A program made the position numbers and the translations under genes. DNA of 64,000 nucleotides from Dendrocalamus latiflorus (Eukaryota > Streptophyta > Magnoliopsida > Poales > Poaceae): positions 21,960,302-22,024,301 of the forward strand of contig CM029664.1 of NCBI GenBank assembly GCA_017311315.1, given 5' to 3'. Each line of letters begins with the position of its first letter. The first letter of the stretch is position 1. This document shows positions 1 through 9,832 of this stretch, one piece after another. The notes under the pieces are model-generated. The model did no database searches, was not told where the DNA came from, and saw nothing but the letters and a program-made list of their open reading frames with translations.

Positions 1-560
1 GCGCGACTCTACGGAGTATAAATAAGACGCGGATGTTGTCCCTGCGCAGTCTACGGACTCTAAACAAGACGCGAATCCCGCGCATGCCGTGGACATCGTC
101 CTCGCGCATACTCCGCGGAGTATAAACAAGACACGGATGCTGATCCCACGCTCTCTACGGAGCATAAATAAGACGCAAGTGTTGTCCCCGCGCAAGTCCA
201 CGGACTCTAAACAAGTCATGCGCTGAGGTCTGCCTCCGCGAGAGTCCGCGGACTATAAATTTAGTCGTGCGCTGAGGTCTGCCTCCGCACGCGAGAGTCC
301 AAGGACTATAAATTAAGTCGTGCGCCGAGGTCTGCCTCCGCACGCGAGAGTCCAAGGACTATAAATTAAGTCGTGCGTCGAGGTCTGCCTCCGCACGCGA
401 GAGTCCGCGGACTATAAGTCAAGTCGTGCGCCGAGGCCCGCCTCCGCACGCACCAGTCTACGGACTCGTTCGCGCGCCGAGGTCCGCCTCCGCACGAGCC
501 AGTCTATGGACTCTAAACAAGTCGTGCGTCGAGGTCCGCCTCCGCACGCACCAGTTATCC
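1..560. repeat. GC-rich tandem array, 53-bp core unit
   Basis: Degenerate tandem units containing 'GACTATAAATTAAGTCGTGC' followed by a 'GAGGTCTGCCTCCGCACGCG' type half. The GTCGTGC landmark recurs at about 264, 317, 370 and 423, giving a period of 53 bp, then becomes irregular to about 521. The first 220 bases hold a more diverged variant built on 'GAGTATAAATAAGACGCGG'. No coding function is apparent; short open frames here follow the repeat. The array starts outside the window. Confidence 0.8.
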
Positions 561-680
561 TCACGCACTCTACGGAGTATTAAAAATTGCGCAATGGCCG
601 AGACACTAGGGAGTGCCTCGCCTTAGAGATGCAGCACCTGGATGTCGCACCTTCGAGCGTGTTACACCAGGGAGTGTATC

Positions 681-1124
681 ACTCCTTTTCGAAGATAGGG
701 GAACGGCGGCTTCGCCTCCCTACCTCGGCGTGCGTAGTGCCTTCGGCCTACGCTCCAAGCGCCCGCTCTCCGCGGGCACTCCTTTTCGAAGGTAGGGGAA
801 CGGCGGCTTCGCCTCCCTACCTCGGCGTGCGTAGTGCCTTCGACCTACGCTCCAAGCGCCCGCTCTCCGCGGGCACTCCTTTTCGAAGGTAGGGGAACGG
901 CGGCTTCGCCTCCCTACCTCGGCGTGCGTAGTGCCTTCGGCCTACGCTCCAAGCGTCCGCTCTCCGCGGGCACTCCTTTCTGAAGGTAGGGGAACGGCGG
1001 CTTCGCCTCCCTACCTCGGCGTGCGTAGTGCCTTCGACCTACGCTCTAAGCGCCCGCTCTCCGCGGGCACTCCTTTTCGAAGGTAGGGGAACGGCGGCTT
1101 CACCTCCCTACCTCGGCGTGCGTA
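681..1124. repeat. 97-bp tandem array, left segment
   Basis: The landmark 'ACTCCTTTTCGAAGGTAGGG' (with small variants) recurs at 681, 778, 875, 972 and 1069, an exact 97-bp period with very little divergence between units. Each unit contains an inverted repeat (GGTAGGG ... CCCTACC enclosing GGCG-GCTT-CGCC) that could fold as a hairpin, plus a second small dyad CCCGC/GCGGG. The array is cut at 1124 by a CACTA terminus and continues near 7809. The interval 561-680 is a transition with single, non-tandem relatives of the unit. Confidence 0.9.
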
Positions 1125-1136
1125 CACTACTAGTTT

Positions 1137-1800
1137 TCAGGTTTAGGACAACGGAGCGAAATCGTTGCAATAGGGCCAAAATAGATGCAATATGTACCTA
1201 TTGCAACACATCACTTCCGTTGGCAAGCGTGGCAAGTACTTGCGTGCTTAAAAGATTGTGCAACGGATTGTGGTTTCGTTGCAATACCTATGGTTATTGC
1301 CATGCAATATGTTGTGGCAATTGTTTGTTGTTACAACGAATGATGTCGTGGCGATATAGGCTATTGCCACGGCTGACTCCGTGGCAATAGCTTCTTTTGC
1401 CACGAAGTTTGGTCGTGGCAATAGTATCATTTGCCACGAAAATATTGCGTGGTAATAGGTTCTATTGCCACGACAATGGTTCGTGGCAATAGACCCTATT
1501 GCCACGGAGAGCATTTCGTTGCAACAGGATATATTGCTACGGGAGGCGTTTCGTTGCAACAGGTTTAATTGCCACGGGAGGTGTTTCGTTGCAATATGTT
1601 TTATTGCCACGGAAGGCATTTCATTGCCATAAAGTTATTGCGACGAAATATGTTTTGTGGCAAATAGATCCTATAGCAACGAACATTGTTCATGGCATAT
1701 AGTGGAATCGCAACATAGTAGCGGCGTTGCAACAGCCTATCACAACGAAATACCAATTTTGCATATAGGTTTATCGCAACGGTAAAATTTGCAGTAGCAT
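1137..1800. repeat. CACTA subterminal repeats
   Basis: Many short copies in both orientations of motifs such as TTGCCACG, CGTGGCAATAG and CGTTGCAATA, spaced about 20-40 bp. In CACTA elements such subterminal motifs bind the TNPA-type protein and are needed for excision (family knowledge). Copy density falls off after about 1750. Confidence 0.75.
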
Positions 1801-2388
1801 ATTGAGCATATGATAGTTTATTATAATTTGTTGTTGCAAGTTAATAATCAAGTTAGGAACACGGCTGGATCAAAACACATATATTAATTCAACACATAAT
1901 AATTTAAAAGTGCCACCACTCATGCAAGAATTACATATCAATCTCCATACTTAAACTACAAAGTTTGTAACTAATAACAAAAGTACTATCACTTCCATTC
2001 CATTTGTCCGTGCTTCTTTGCCATGTTGAATTTCCTGACTTGACGACGCCACGACTCTGTTTGCTCTGATCAAATTGTTTCATCCTGATAGAACATGAAC
2101 AATAAAGAGGGACCTTAATGTGAGTATTGTCCAGCAGCACATACTTAAGTACATCATAGTGCAAGTTTAGAGATACGAGTTACAGCTGAAAATAGCAATC
2201 CTGAGTTCTCTAGTTCAGTTGCATAGAAAAGTATTTAGCAAGTGATTCCAGCAGAATTATTTAATTTAATTTCATTTACCGATATATAGTAGCCCTACTT
2301 CACCTGGCATAATTTTTTAGTAGTTTAGAACAATATGCTATATTTGACATAAGAACAACGATAGATGAAGATTAGTCACATTTTCATT

Positions 2389-5027
2389 TCATACCTGCTG
2401 GTCCCTCCTTTTCTTCGAACGAGTTGTAGCAGTATTCTTCAATTGTTGTGGAGGAATGAAGTTCGATGAACCATTATTAACAGCGACATTTTGGAAGAGG
2501 CTTCGGTTAAGATTAGAAGCTCGAGTGATGCGAATAGGTGGCCTAGCATCTTTTTGTGTGGTCAGGATGCTTGCTGGGTCATTCTGCAAATGTAAAATGT
2601 AGAATAAAAAATATTAGCATCCTGATGTGTACTACTATTAAAATATGTTCAACATGCATGCATCAATTGAAGTTCAGGGAAGGTAAACATCAGCAGATCA
2701 TCAATAGAATGTACAAAGTCCAAATCCCTTATGGCAACAAACTATTTGTAAATTTTGTTACCTGTTGTAATGTTTCTTGCACATGTTCAGGTGTCTTTTC
2801 TGTGGTGTTCAATGTACTATCTGGGTTAGCCTTGTCCAATGTTGTCATGTTTTCGTCTTCCTCACTTGGATTAGCCTCGCTTTCCCTTGTATTCAAAATA
2901 CTTCCCTGGTTAGCCTGCATATGGACCATGAGGAAAAACATTAGGACCTGTTAGGCTGGGTGGCTGTTGCAAACAATCAACAACAAACAGGCAGCAGCTG
3001 CTGCTGCGTATGTACAGATGTATTACCTGTAATGTTGCTTCTCTCTGTTGTGCTAGCAATGAAAGGAACTCTTGCCTAAGTTGTTCTCTTGCGTTCCTTT
3101 CCTTCTCCAGTTCCTCTTGCATCTCTCGCCTAGTTTCTTCCCTTTCAGCAACTCCATTTGCAATTTGTTCCTTTAACATTTGCACCTCATCTTCGAGCTC
3201 ATTATTTTTTCACTGGGCTGCAGCTGAAGCACGGGATTGTTCATCGAGTCTGTCTTTCAACAGTTGGCTTCGTGTGGGATATTTCGCCATGTATCCATGA
3301 CCATGAGTTTTGCATGATTTGGTACTGATGCTTTCCTTGTAACTTGATTGGAAAGCAATGTTTTCCTCTTCAACTGTAAGGAAGTCTTTATCTGGCTCTG
3401 TTGATAGGTCAGTAATTTTGAAGGCTGCATCATCCTAAGTGTGATAAGAGAAAATAAGAAGTTAAATCAGTTAAGTTTTATGCACAAAATTCTGAAAAAT
3501 GTACTAAGTCATGAACAAATTAAATTTACTACTCACATAGACATCCCTAGAAGCGTTGTTTGACCATTCCCCGTTCTTCATGTGGGTAGCCATCCAAAGA
3601 GTCAGATCAGTTGGCTCTTCTCCAGTATTTGGGTCTCTCTAAGGTGGCAAACATTGTACCTTGTGAACAATTGATCATTTAAGAAAAGAATCAGATAAGT
3701 TTAACTTTTCATTACCTGCTCGTAGCTACATTGGGAGAACGGTTTGGATCCTATTAGATGCTTGGTCTTCTGTTTTTGACGGTTTTCAGAGTTTTGGCTG
3801 CTGACCCTCTGCAAAAAAGTTTACAAGTGCACTCAACAAAGCATTCAACAAAGGTGTTCTGGAGCTAACTCCTATATGCCTTATGCAGCAATTGTTCAAG
3901 TCTAAATAAGAATTATATGCATCCTAAATAGTGGTAGTAAAAAGCATATATGTCTGTAACACATGCTGCTGCATATATTTTGTAATTGCTATTGCTAATG
4001 CATCAACTGTACAAGTCCATACATTAATGGTTACTATCTCAATTCCATTCACTAATTGGTAATTGCAGAGAGAAAAATTGAACCTTGAATTTTTCAGTTC
4101 CAAAATACAATATCAAGTAGTGCCATTCGACAATGTCTATATCTTCAGGCTTATGTTTCATTCGTTCAGCGTAAGTGTTGTATGCCTTGTATGTAGAACT
4201 GAATGTTGATCGCCATCCTTTATACCGCTCTTTAGCAATGTCCCATATCTTTTCCGTTGCATTCTCAATGTTTGGAAAATCCCACCTACTCTGCTTGGAT
4301 TGAAACAGAAAGTGAAGGTGAAGTCGTATGTAATTACAGAAGTAACATGCTTATTTACCAACAAATAAAAAGATGCAACTTACTAGCAAATCCTCTGCTA
4401 TTGTAATTTTGACATTTTGCTTTATATCTTTCCACTTTTTGACTCCAATAAGTGGAGCCCTCTTTCTTGTAAACATTACCACTTCATCTACAAATGTTCG
4501 AGAGTTTTCTCCTACGGGGCCTCCTAACCTTGCTGAAAATTGAATTGATAGTTTCTGCGATGCATTCTTCACTCTCTTGTTGGCTGCTGCTAAACCTTTA
4601 AGGCATCCACGTACACCTTTCTTGCACTGTTGGGAGCCACCTCCTTATGAGCAATTTAAATGTCATTTAATGTACACATTCAGCAAGGACCAATTGAACC
4701 TAGAAAATAGAATTGAGAGAAGGATAGCATACCATTTTGTTGTTGCTTGTTTTTCCGAGCATGAGATGGCCTCTCTGGTGGTGTTGGGTCGCTGTCTTGA
4801 CTTTCCTCATCTTGAAGGCCAGCTAGATTGTTGGTATGGTCCTCTTTCAAAAAGGATACTGCACACATTATAATACTCATCAGAGAAATATATGTGAGTT
4901 TGTAAAACGAATAATATGCTTGCATAGTTCGGTGAAAGATTTGAAAATTACAGATATCATCAAGATGGCCTTTCGTTCTTAACCATTCCTTATATGTTTT
5001 GATTGTTTCATCCCTGTAGTCATCCAT
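2389..5027 (-). pseudogene. Ptta/En/Spm-type transposon protein (Transposase_24-like), multi-exon, one premature stop
   Basis: Read from 5027 downward, exon-like blocks with GT/AG-type borders give a protein in family order. An N-terminal block starts MDDYRDETIKTYKEWL. An acidic/linker block lies near 4868-4733. A block near 4640-4387 contains RKRAPLIGVKKWKDI. A block near 4310-4090 contains RWDFPN and YKGWRSTFSSTYKAYNTY. Short blocks follow with SSQNSENRQKQKTKHLIGS and RDPNTGEEPTDLTLWM. A glutamate/arginine-rich coiled coil lies near 3200-3020, and the last coding blocks are near 2920-2740 and 2589-2389. These motifs are characteristic of the plant Ptta/Transposase_24 protein of CACTA elements. 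An in-frame TGA lies near 3210 where a TGG would be expected, so the copy is probably not functional. Exon borders are approximate. More spliced sequence may lie at 1931-2164. Confidence 0.7.
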
Positions 5028-5399
5028 AAATTCTGCAAGCCATGAATGTTTGCAGTTTCTTTTTCATTAAAGTCACCTGTTCTAAATCTCATTATCTGAA
5101 CCATACAATAACTAAAATGTAATGACTACACGTGTCACAATGACAATAAATACTTCTGTTGCACTACAAGAGAGTGGAGAAAATTGGAAAAGTGACTGAC
5201 CTATAAAAGGTTATAACGGCAATATCTTATGAATGTGGGGGTTTAAAACAGATGCTGGATTTGTATTCAACTGTAAACCTCAAAATCTCCATAGGTCACA
5301 TTTCTTTGAATAGCAATCTTGCATTGTATTTATATATTGACTACAGTTTTTTTATTTCTTTTCGGATGTTTGCACTGCTTATATAGGGACTGGGACTAA

Positions 5400-5636
5400 G
5401 ATTCTGGTAACGAGGGGAAAAAACCAAAAGCTAAGCGAGCAACAGCTAAACTCCAAGAGGAAATAAATGAAACTGTGGATAAAAAATTAGAAGGGCAGAA
5501 GCAGGCACGAACAACCCAGAAGCGCAATAAAAAGGTAAAACGAACTGTTCATGTTGAAACAACAGGTTTGAATTTTGAGGTTCACTATGCCTTGCACGAG
5601 GAACCTCATATTTTACTAGCTCAGGTACCTCTTCTG
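5400..5636 (+). other. Open 79-codon stretch, possible exon remnant
   Basis: A frame open for 79 codons is preceded by a pyrimidine-rich run ending in AG, so it could be an internal exon. The product would be very basic (many Lys/Arg, e.g. KKPKAKRATAKL) and ends ...HYALHEEPHILLAQVP before running into the LTR at 5635, which supplies the stop. It is on the strand opposite to the Ptta gene. I do not recognise the family, and it may be fortuitous. Confidence 0.25.
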
Positions 5637-5804
5637 TAGGACCGAAATGGCGACAGAGGGGGGGGGGTGAATGTCGACTTTAAAAATTGCTCCCCCAAAA
5701 TACTTACTAAACGATTCCTCTCCAATAGCTACAAAGCTATCAAGAAGGAGCAACTAGAACGGAGCAAAAGACTGCAAATAGCAACTAAAACTGCACCCAA
5801 AATG

Positions 5805-6115
5805 CTGGCTTTTGACTGCTGAAAACTGCACTCAAATTGCTACTTTTTACTGCTGAAAACTGCACTCATATTGCTGATTTTGACTGCTGAAAACAGCAGC
5901 AATTAGATGCTGAAAACAGCAGCAATTTTAGCTGAAAACTGCAGCTGGAAGGGGCTGAAAACAGCAGCAATTAGATGCTGAAAACAGCAGCAATTTTAGC
6001 TGAAAACTGCAGCTGGAAGGGGCTGAAAACAGCAGCAATTAGATGCTGAAAACAGCTGCAATTGTTGCTGAAAAACTGTAGCTGAAAAGGGCTGAAAACA
6101 GCAGCAAATCTGCAG
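5805..6115. repeat. Tandem array inside the LTR (about 68-bp higher-order unit)
   Basis: Built from GCTGAAAACAGCAGCAATT and GCTGAAAACTGCAGCTGG blocks. The GGGGCTGAAAACAG landmark recurs at 5951 and 6019 (68 bp). It contains many CAGC/GCTG short dyads. It lies in the LTR part downstream of the TATA box, where the family relatives instead carry clusters of GGTCTGACC. Confidence 0.75.
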
Positions 6116-7301
6116 AGAAAAGAGACATACAATGCAGTCCAACAATATTTTGGATAACTAAGGAAATCCTGCTATTATCCTTTGACCCAAGTGATCACAT
6201 ATGTATTCTAAATACCATAAGGGCCTCAAATAGCATGAGAAAATAGGTCTGAGACAGGAATTTCAGAAGTTTGCCAAGAGAAAGAAACTACAGAGGCAAC
6301 ACAAGAAAATCAATTCCTCCCAAACCCTTGATCCTTTGGCACTGAAACTCTGGGGATATATTAGCAATAGCAAGGGGACCTCCCAGACCAGATATCAGCT
6401 CAAGCCAAGAAGGGAATCAAGAGTTAACTCAAAACCTAGAAAAACTTGACAAGCTTCAGGAGAGAAACAAAAATCTAAATATCTCACAAATCCTTGATCC
6501 TCTGGCAATGAAACTTTGAGGAAGACTAATTGATAGTCTCAGGGTTCTAAATGTCAAGTTTCACACCATCTCATGGAGAGAAACCAGATTTGCCTCAAAC
6601 CCTAGAAATGACAAAAACTGAAAAACTTCAGAGAGGAGCTCAAACAAATTCAAATTACTCCATGCTCTTAAATCCTTTGCTCATGGGATTTTGCAACTAG
6701 GATAGCAATAGCAAAGGGAGTCTCCAGACCAAAAATCACATCATCTTGAGAAGGGAAACTCAAGAAGCAGAGAAACCCTAGAACTGCAAGAACTGAACAG
6801 AGGAGGCCAACAAAGTAAATTTGAGATTAAACCAAGTTAGCTCTTAGGGGAACCTGACCAAATGGTCTAAAGACAACCTCCCATCATCAAGTAACCCATT
6901 TTACACCTCCATAGCAAGAACCAACTAGAAACTCAAAAACTCACAAATCCAAGAAATAAGAACAGAGGCTACGAACTGAAGAACTCAAACTCCAGAATTT
7001 CATTCATTGATTCACAGGGAATACAGAGGAATCCCCATACCCCGAGTTGATACAAGAGAACAAGATAAAGGATTACAATCTCTCAATCCCTCTCCAACCT
7101 CTCAATCCTCAACCATGGATGCTTGGAAGAGATGAACTCTCTCTGTTCTACCACCTAGAACCCATCGAAGGAGACAAACAGAGGGAGCACTACTCTGTGT
7201 CCTCCAACCACTAAAGAGCCAAAGCTAAAACAACCTCTAAAGCCTATTTTGACTCCACCAACCCTTGAAGTGCTCAAGTGGACATGCAGCCCCTCCAATC
7301 C

Positions 7302-7309
7302 TTATATAG
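7302..7309 (-). promoter_or_regulatory. LTR TATA box (minus strand)
   Basis: CTATATAAGG on the minus strand, directly after the family-conserved stretch GACCCGTTAGCCAAGG. The same block precedes TATAAATAG in the other LTRs of this family, which supports it as the retrotransposon core promoter. Confidence 0.55.
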
Positions 7310-7808
7310 CCTTGGCTAACGGGTCTCCACCCCGTTACGCCTGCTAAATCCAACGGCGCCCGCTCCCGCTTGTGCAGCCTCGCGAATTTCCCGATTCGCC
7401 CCTCCTGCACCTTCCGGGAAGCTTCCGCGCTCCTTGCCTCGCACGCCTCGCAACCACTTCGAGTCTACGTCGTCTTCGACACATCCCGACCGTTCTGACC
7501 TCAGCGCCACCTGCGCCTAGTCCGGTCCACGTGTCTCGCCACGACTCCACCCGATGTCCTGCAGTCACACAGACAAGAAAACACGTCAAATAGCACCGCT
7601 CGACACATGAAAGCGTAAATACCATCACACTTACCACAGACGAAGTCCAAACCTGTCAAAACATTAGAATATACATCATAAGCCCAAATGACCAAGTTTG
7701 ACCAAAGTCCGACCGAGCCCGATTGCGCCACGCAACGGCTCGACTCCGAACCACTCAAACCAAACTCGACTATCCTAAACCTTTGTCAATTACTCATCAT
7801 TCACATGG

Positions 7809-8066
7809 AGTGCCTTCGACCTACGCTCCAAGCGCCTGCTCTCCGCGGGCACTCCTTTTCGAAGGTAGGGGAACGGCGGCTTCGCCTCCCTACCTCGGCG
7901 TGCGTAGTGCCCTGGCCTACGCCGCAAGCGCCCGCTCTTCGCGGGCACTCTTTTCGAAGGTAGGGGAATGGCGGCTTCGCCTCCCAACCTCAGCGTGCGT
8001 AGTGCCCTCGGCCTACGCCACAAGCGCCCGCTCTTCGCGGGCACTCTTTTTGAAGGTAGGGAAACG
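7809..8066. repeat. 97-bp tandem array, right segment
   Basis: Resumes with (A)GTGCCTTCGACCTACGCTCC, the part of the 97-bp unit that follows GTGCGTA, where the left array is cut at 1124. About 2.5 units follow, more diverged than the left ones (e.g. GCTCTTCGCGGG for GCTCTCCGCGGG), and then it blends into the 58-bp array. Confidence 0.8.
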
Positions 8067-8860
8067 ACAGCATCGCCACGTCTTCGGCGCTCGACTCCGC
8101 CGTCCGCCTCGTAGGCATCGCCTCGGCGGGACGGCACGTCTTCGACGCTCGACGACACGTCTTCGGCGCTCGACTCCGCCGTCCGCCTCGTAGGCATCGC
8201 CTCGGCGGGACGGCACGTCTTCGGCGCACGTCTTCGGCACTCGACTCCGCCGTCTGCCTCGTAGGCATCGCCTCGCCGGGACGGCACGTCTTCGGCGCAC
8301 GTCTTCGGCGCTCGACTCCGCCGTCCGCCTCGTAGGCATCGCATCGGCGGGACGGCACGCCTTCGGCGCTCGACTCCGCCGTCCGCCTCGTAGGCATCGC
8401 CTCGGCGGGACGGCACGTCTTCGGCGCTCGACGACACGTCTTCGGCGCTCGACGACACGTCTTCGGCGCTCGACTCCGCCGTCCGCCTCGTAGGCATCGC
8501 CTCGGCGGGACGGCACGTCTTCGGCGCATCGCCTCGGCGGGACGGCACGTCTTCGGCGCTCGACGACACGTCTTCGGCGCTCGACTCCGCCGTCCGCCTC
8601 GTAGGCATCGCCTCAGCGGGACGGCACGTCTTCGACGCTCGACGACACGTCTTCGGCGCTCGACTCCGCCGTCCGCCTCGTAGGCGTCGCCTCGGCGGGA
8701 CGGCACGTCTTCGGCGCTCGACTCCGCCGTCCGCCTCGTAGGCATCGCCTCGGCGGGACGGCACGTCGACAGCGCTCGACTTCGCCATCCGCCTCGTAGG
8801 CATCGCCTCGGCAGGGCGGCACGGCTTCGGTGCTCAACGACGCCTTCGGCGCTTCACGGA
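8067..8860. repeat. Composite minisatellite: 58-bp unit with 21-bp and 13-bp inserts
   Basis: The landmark GTCCGCCTCGTAGGCATCGC recurs at about 8102, 8181, 8252, 8323, 8381, 8481, 8592, 8671, 8729 and 8787. Intervals are mostly 58 bp or 58 plus 21, 13 or 42 bp. The extra bases are extra copies of a CACGTCTTCGGCGCTCGAC sub-block. Very CpG-rich. Long minus-strand open frames (up to 337 codons) exist only because the unit lacks stops in that direction; they are not credible genes. Confidence 0.9.
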
Positions 8861-8983
8861 TTTCTTCATAGGCATTGCCTCAAGGGTCTGCGAGCTACCA
8901 GTTGCATCGGCAACCTCGCGCTTGCTGTCAGGGAACGGGGGGCTGGGGTGGTTGATCACGTCAGCTTGCTGTCGAGGGAGTAC

Positions 8984-9274
8984 TGTTGTAGGGGTGGCCC
9001 AACCCCCCGTGACTGGGCCGTGCAACTAATCCAACATGTAATAGGCCCAATAGTGTAGAAGATTATAACGGTGTAAATATACCAATGTACCCTCATCCCT
9101 TGTAAGCACTAAGGGGTAGAATGGAGATTTCCCATTCTACCCCACTCATATATATAAACCCCCAGGAGGGGCAAAGGGGAGGAGGATTCTCTCATTATCA
9201 CTACCTCTCCAGATCTAGCTCTCTTCCTCTTCCACCGATCCCCCTCTCTTCCTGTTTAGCCCGTAGCTACGACA
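8984..9274 (+). mobile_element. Short LTR-like unit (291 bp), possible solo LTR
   Basis: Runs from TGTTGTAGGGGTGG to GTAGCTACGACA, i.e. TG...CA with a short terminal inverted repeat (TGTTG / CGACA). It has a plausible core promoter, TATATATAAACCCCC, near 9150, followed by a pyrimidine-rich CTCTCTTCCTCTTCC leader, as in compact plant LTRs. Flanks are AGTAC and CATAC (3 of 5 positions match), so the target duplication is weak. The related locus at 25275 has CATAC with no such unit beside it. An alternative is a non-LTR promoter fragment. Confidence 0.45.
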
Positions 9275-9682
9275 CATACAGAAGCAACGTACTTGACTAA
9301 CGACCTACGTGATTCCAAAAAGTTAGCCTTAGTCATTGCGAAAGAAGGAAAGACTACAATAGAGTTATCCATGGAGAAAATATATTTACCTGTCGATTAT
9401 TACCTGTCGATTAATTGTTGGACAACTGTAAATTCGGTTTTGGTCCATTTTTGGGAATCAAGGTACATCACTATGTTGCATTTTGGTATAATTACAATTA
9501 GAATCCATTGGAACCTACACAAGTATGTCATCATGGTCATTAAACTTAAGTTCGTGTTGCTTATAAAGTACAATTCAACAAATGTAGCCACTAGTGTAGT
9601 ACTTACCCCTGGTTGTATAGCTTAAGTGTGTATTCTTGTTGTGGTGAGTCACCAATGTCATCATCATGTAATTCTCAATGAA
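9275..9682 (+). mobile_element. Dispersed copy of the CACTA-associated segment at 25280-25667
   Basis: About 400 bp nearly identical to 25280-25667: both contain AGCAACGTACTTGACTAACG, GACTACAATAGAGTTATC and GAATCAAGGTACAT in the same order, with small indels. Identity begins at CATACA(A/G)AAGC and stops after TAATTCTCAA(T/C)GAA. The 25-kb copy lies next to a Ptta-type CACTA gene, so this is probably the end of another copy of that element. A short frame (TNDLRDSKKLALVIAKEGKT) is open here, but I cannot assign it. Confidence 0.6.
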
Positions 9683-9724
9683 CAGTATGTGTGGTAGCAC
9701 CGGCCACTACATGGCGGTAGTACT

Positions 9725-9832
9725 GCAGTTTCTCTGGTTTCACGAGGGATGCAGCATTTTGTCGGGAGGGGGGGGGTCCAGTTTCTCTGGTTTCAGGAGG
9801 GATGCAGCATTTTGTCGGTCAAGCGTGGTTCT
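9725..9832. repeat. 54-bp direct tandem duplication
   Basis: CAGTTTCTCTGGTTTCA(C/G)GAG followed by GGATGCAGCATTTTGTCGG occurs at 9725 and again at 9779, separated by a run of nine Gs. The copies differ at one or two positions. Confidence 0.85.

Larger units (their letters stand above)
1125..5634. mobile_element. CACTA (En/Spm-type) DNA transposon 1, right end missing
   Basis: Begins with CACTACTAGTTTTCAGG at 1125, directly after the 97-bp array sequence ...GTGCGTA, followed by about 650 bp of short inverted subterminal motifs and then a minus-strand Ptta-type gene. This is the layout expected of CACTA elements: CACTA terminus, subterminal repeats, accessory/transposase gene. The opposite terminus is not seen; the element runs into a Sirevirus LTR at 5635. 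The 3 bp before the terminus are GTA, and the bases where the array resumes are GGA, so a target duplication is suggestive only. Confidence 0.7.
5635..7808 (-). mobile_element. Sirevirus-type Copia LTR (minus), 5' end truncated
   Basis: On the minus strand this ends ...CTCTGTCGCCATTTCGGTCC-TACA, the same 3' end as the LTRs at 40506 and 50962, and contains the same TATA neighbourhood (GTTAGCCAAGGCTATATAAG). At its other end it matches the family start only from the ATGATGAGTAATTGAC motif, so about 25-30 bp of the U3 start is missing where it meets the 97-bp array. No coding sequence or primer-binding site is attached. It is either a solo LTR later clipped or the remnant of a deleted element. 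No target duplication is found. Confidence 0.8.

Noticed and set aside
1248..1619. 123-codon minus-strand frame in the CACTA subterminal region
   Set aside because: Made of subterminal repeat words (LPWQ, CNEM type repeats); not a protein family.
4577..4873. 98-codon plus-strand frame
   Set aside because: Antisense shadow of Ptta exons on the minus strand.
7790..8803. Long minus-strand open frames (337, 251 and 167 codons) over the GC-rich array
   Set aside because: They follow a 58-bp tandem repeat that lacks stops on this strand; the same peptide words appear in rotated frames, with no domain and no start context.
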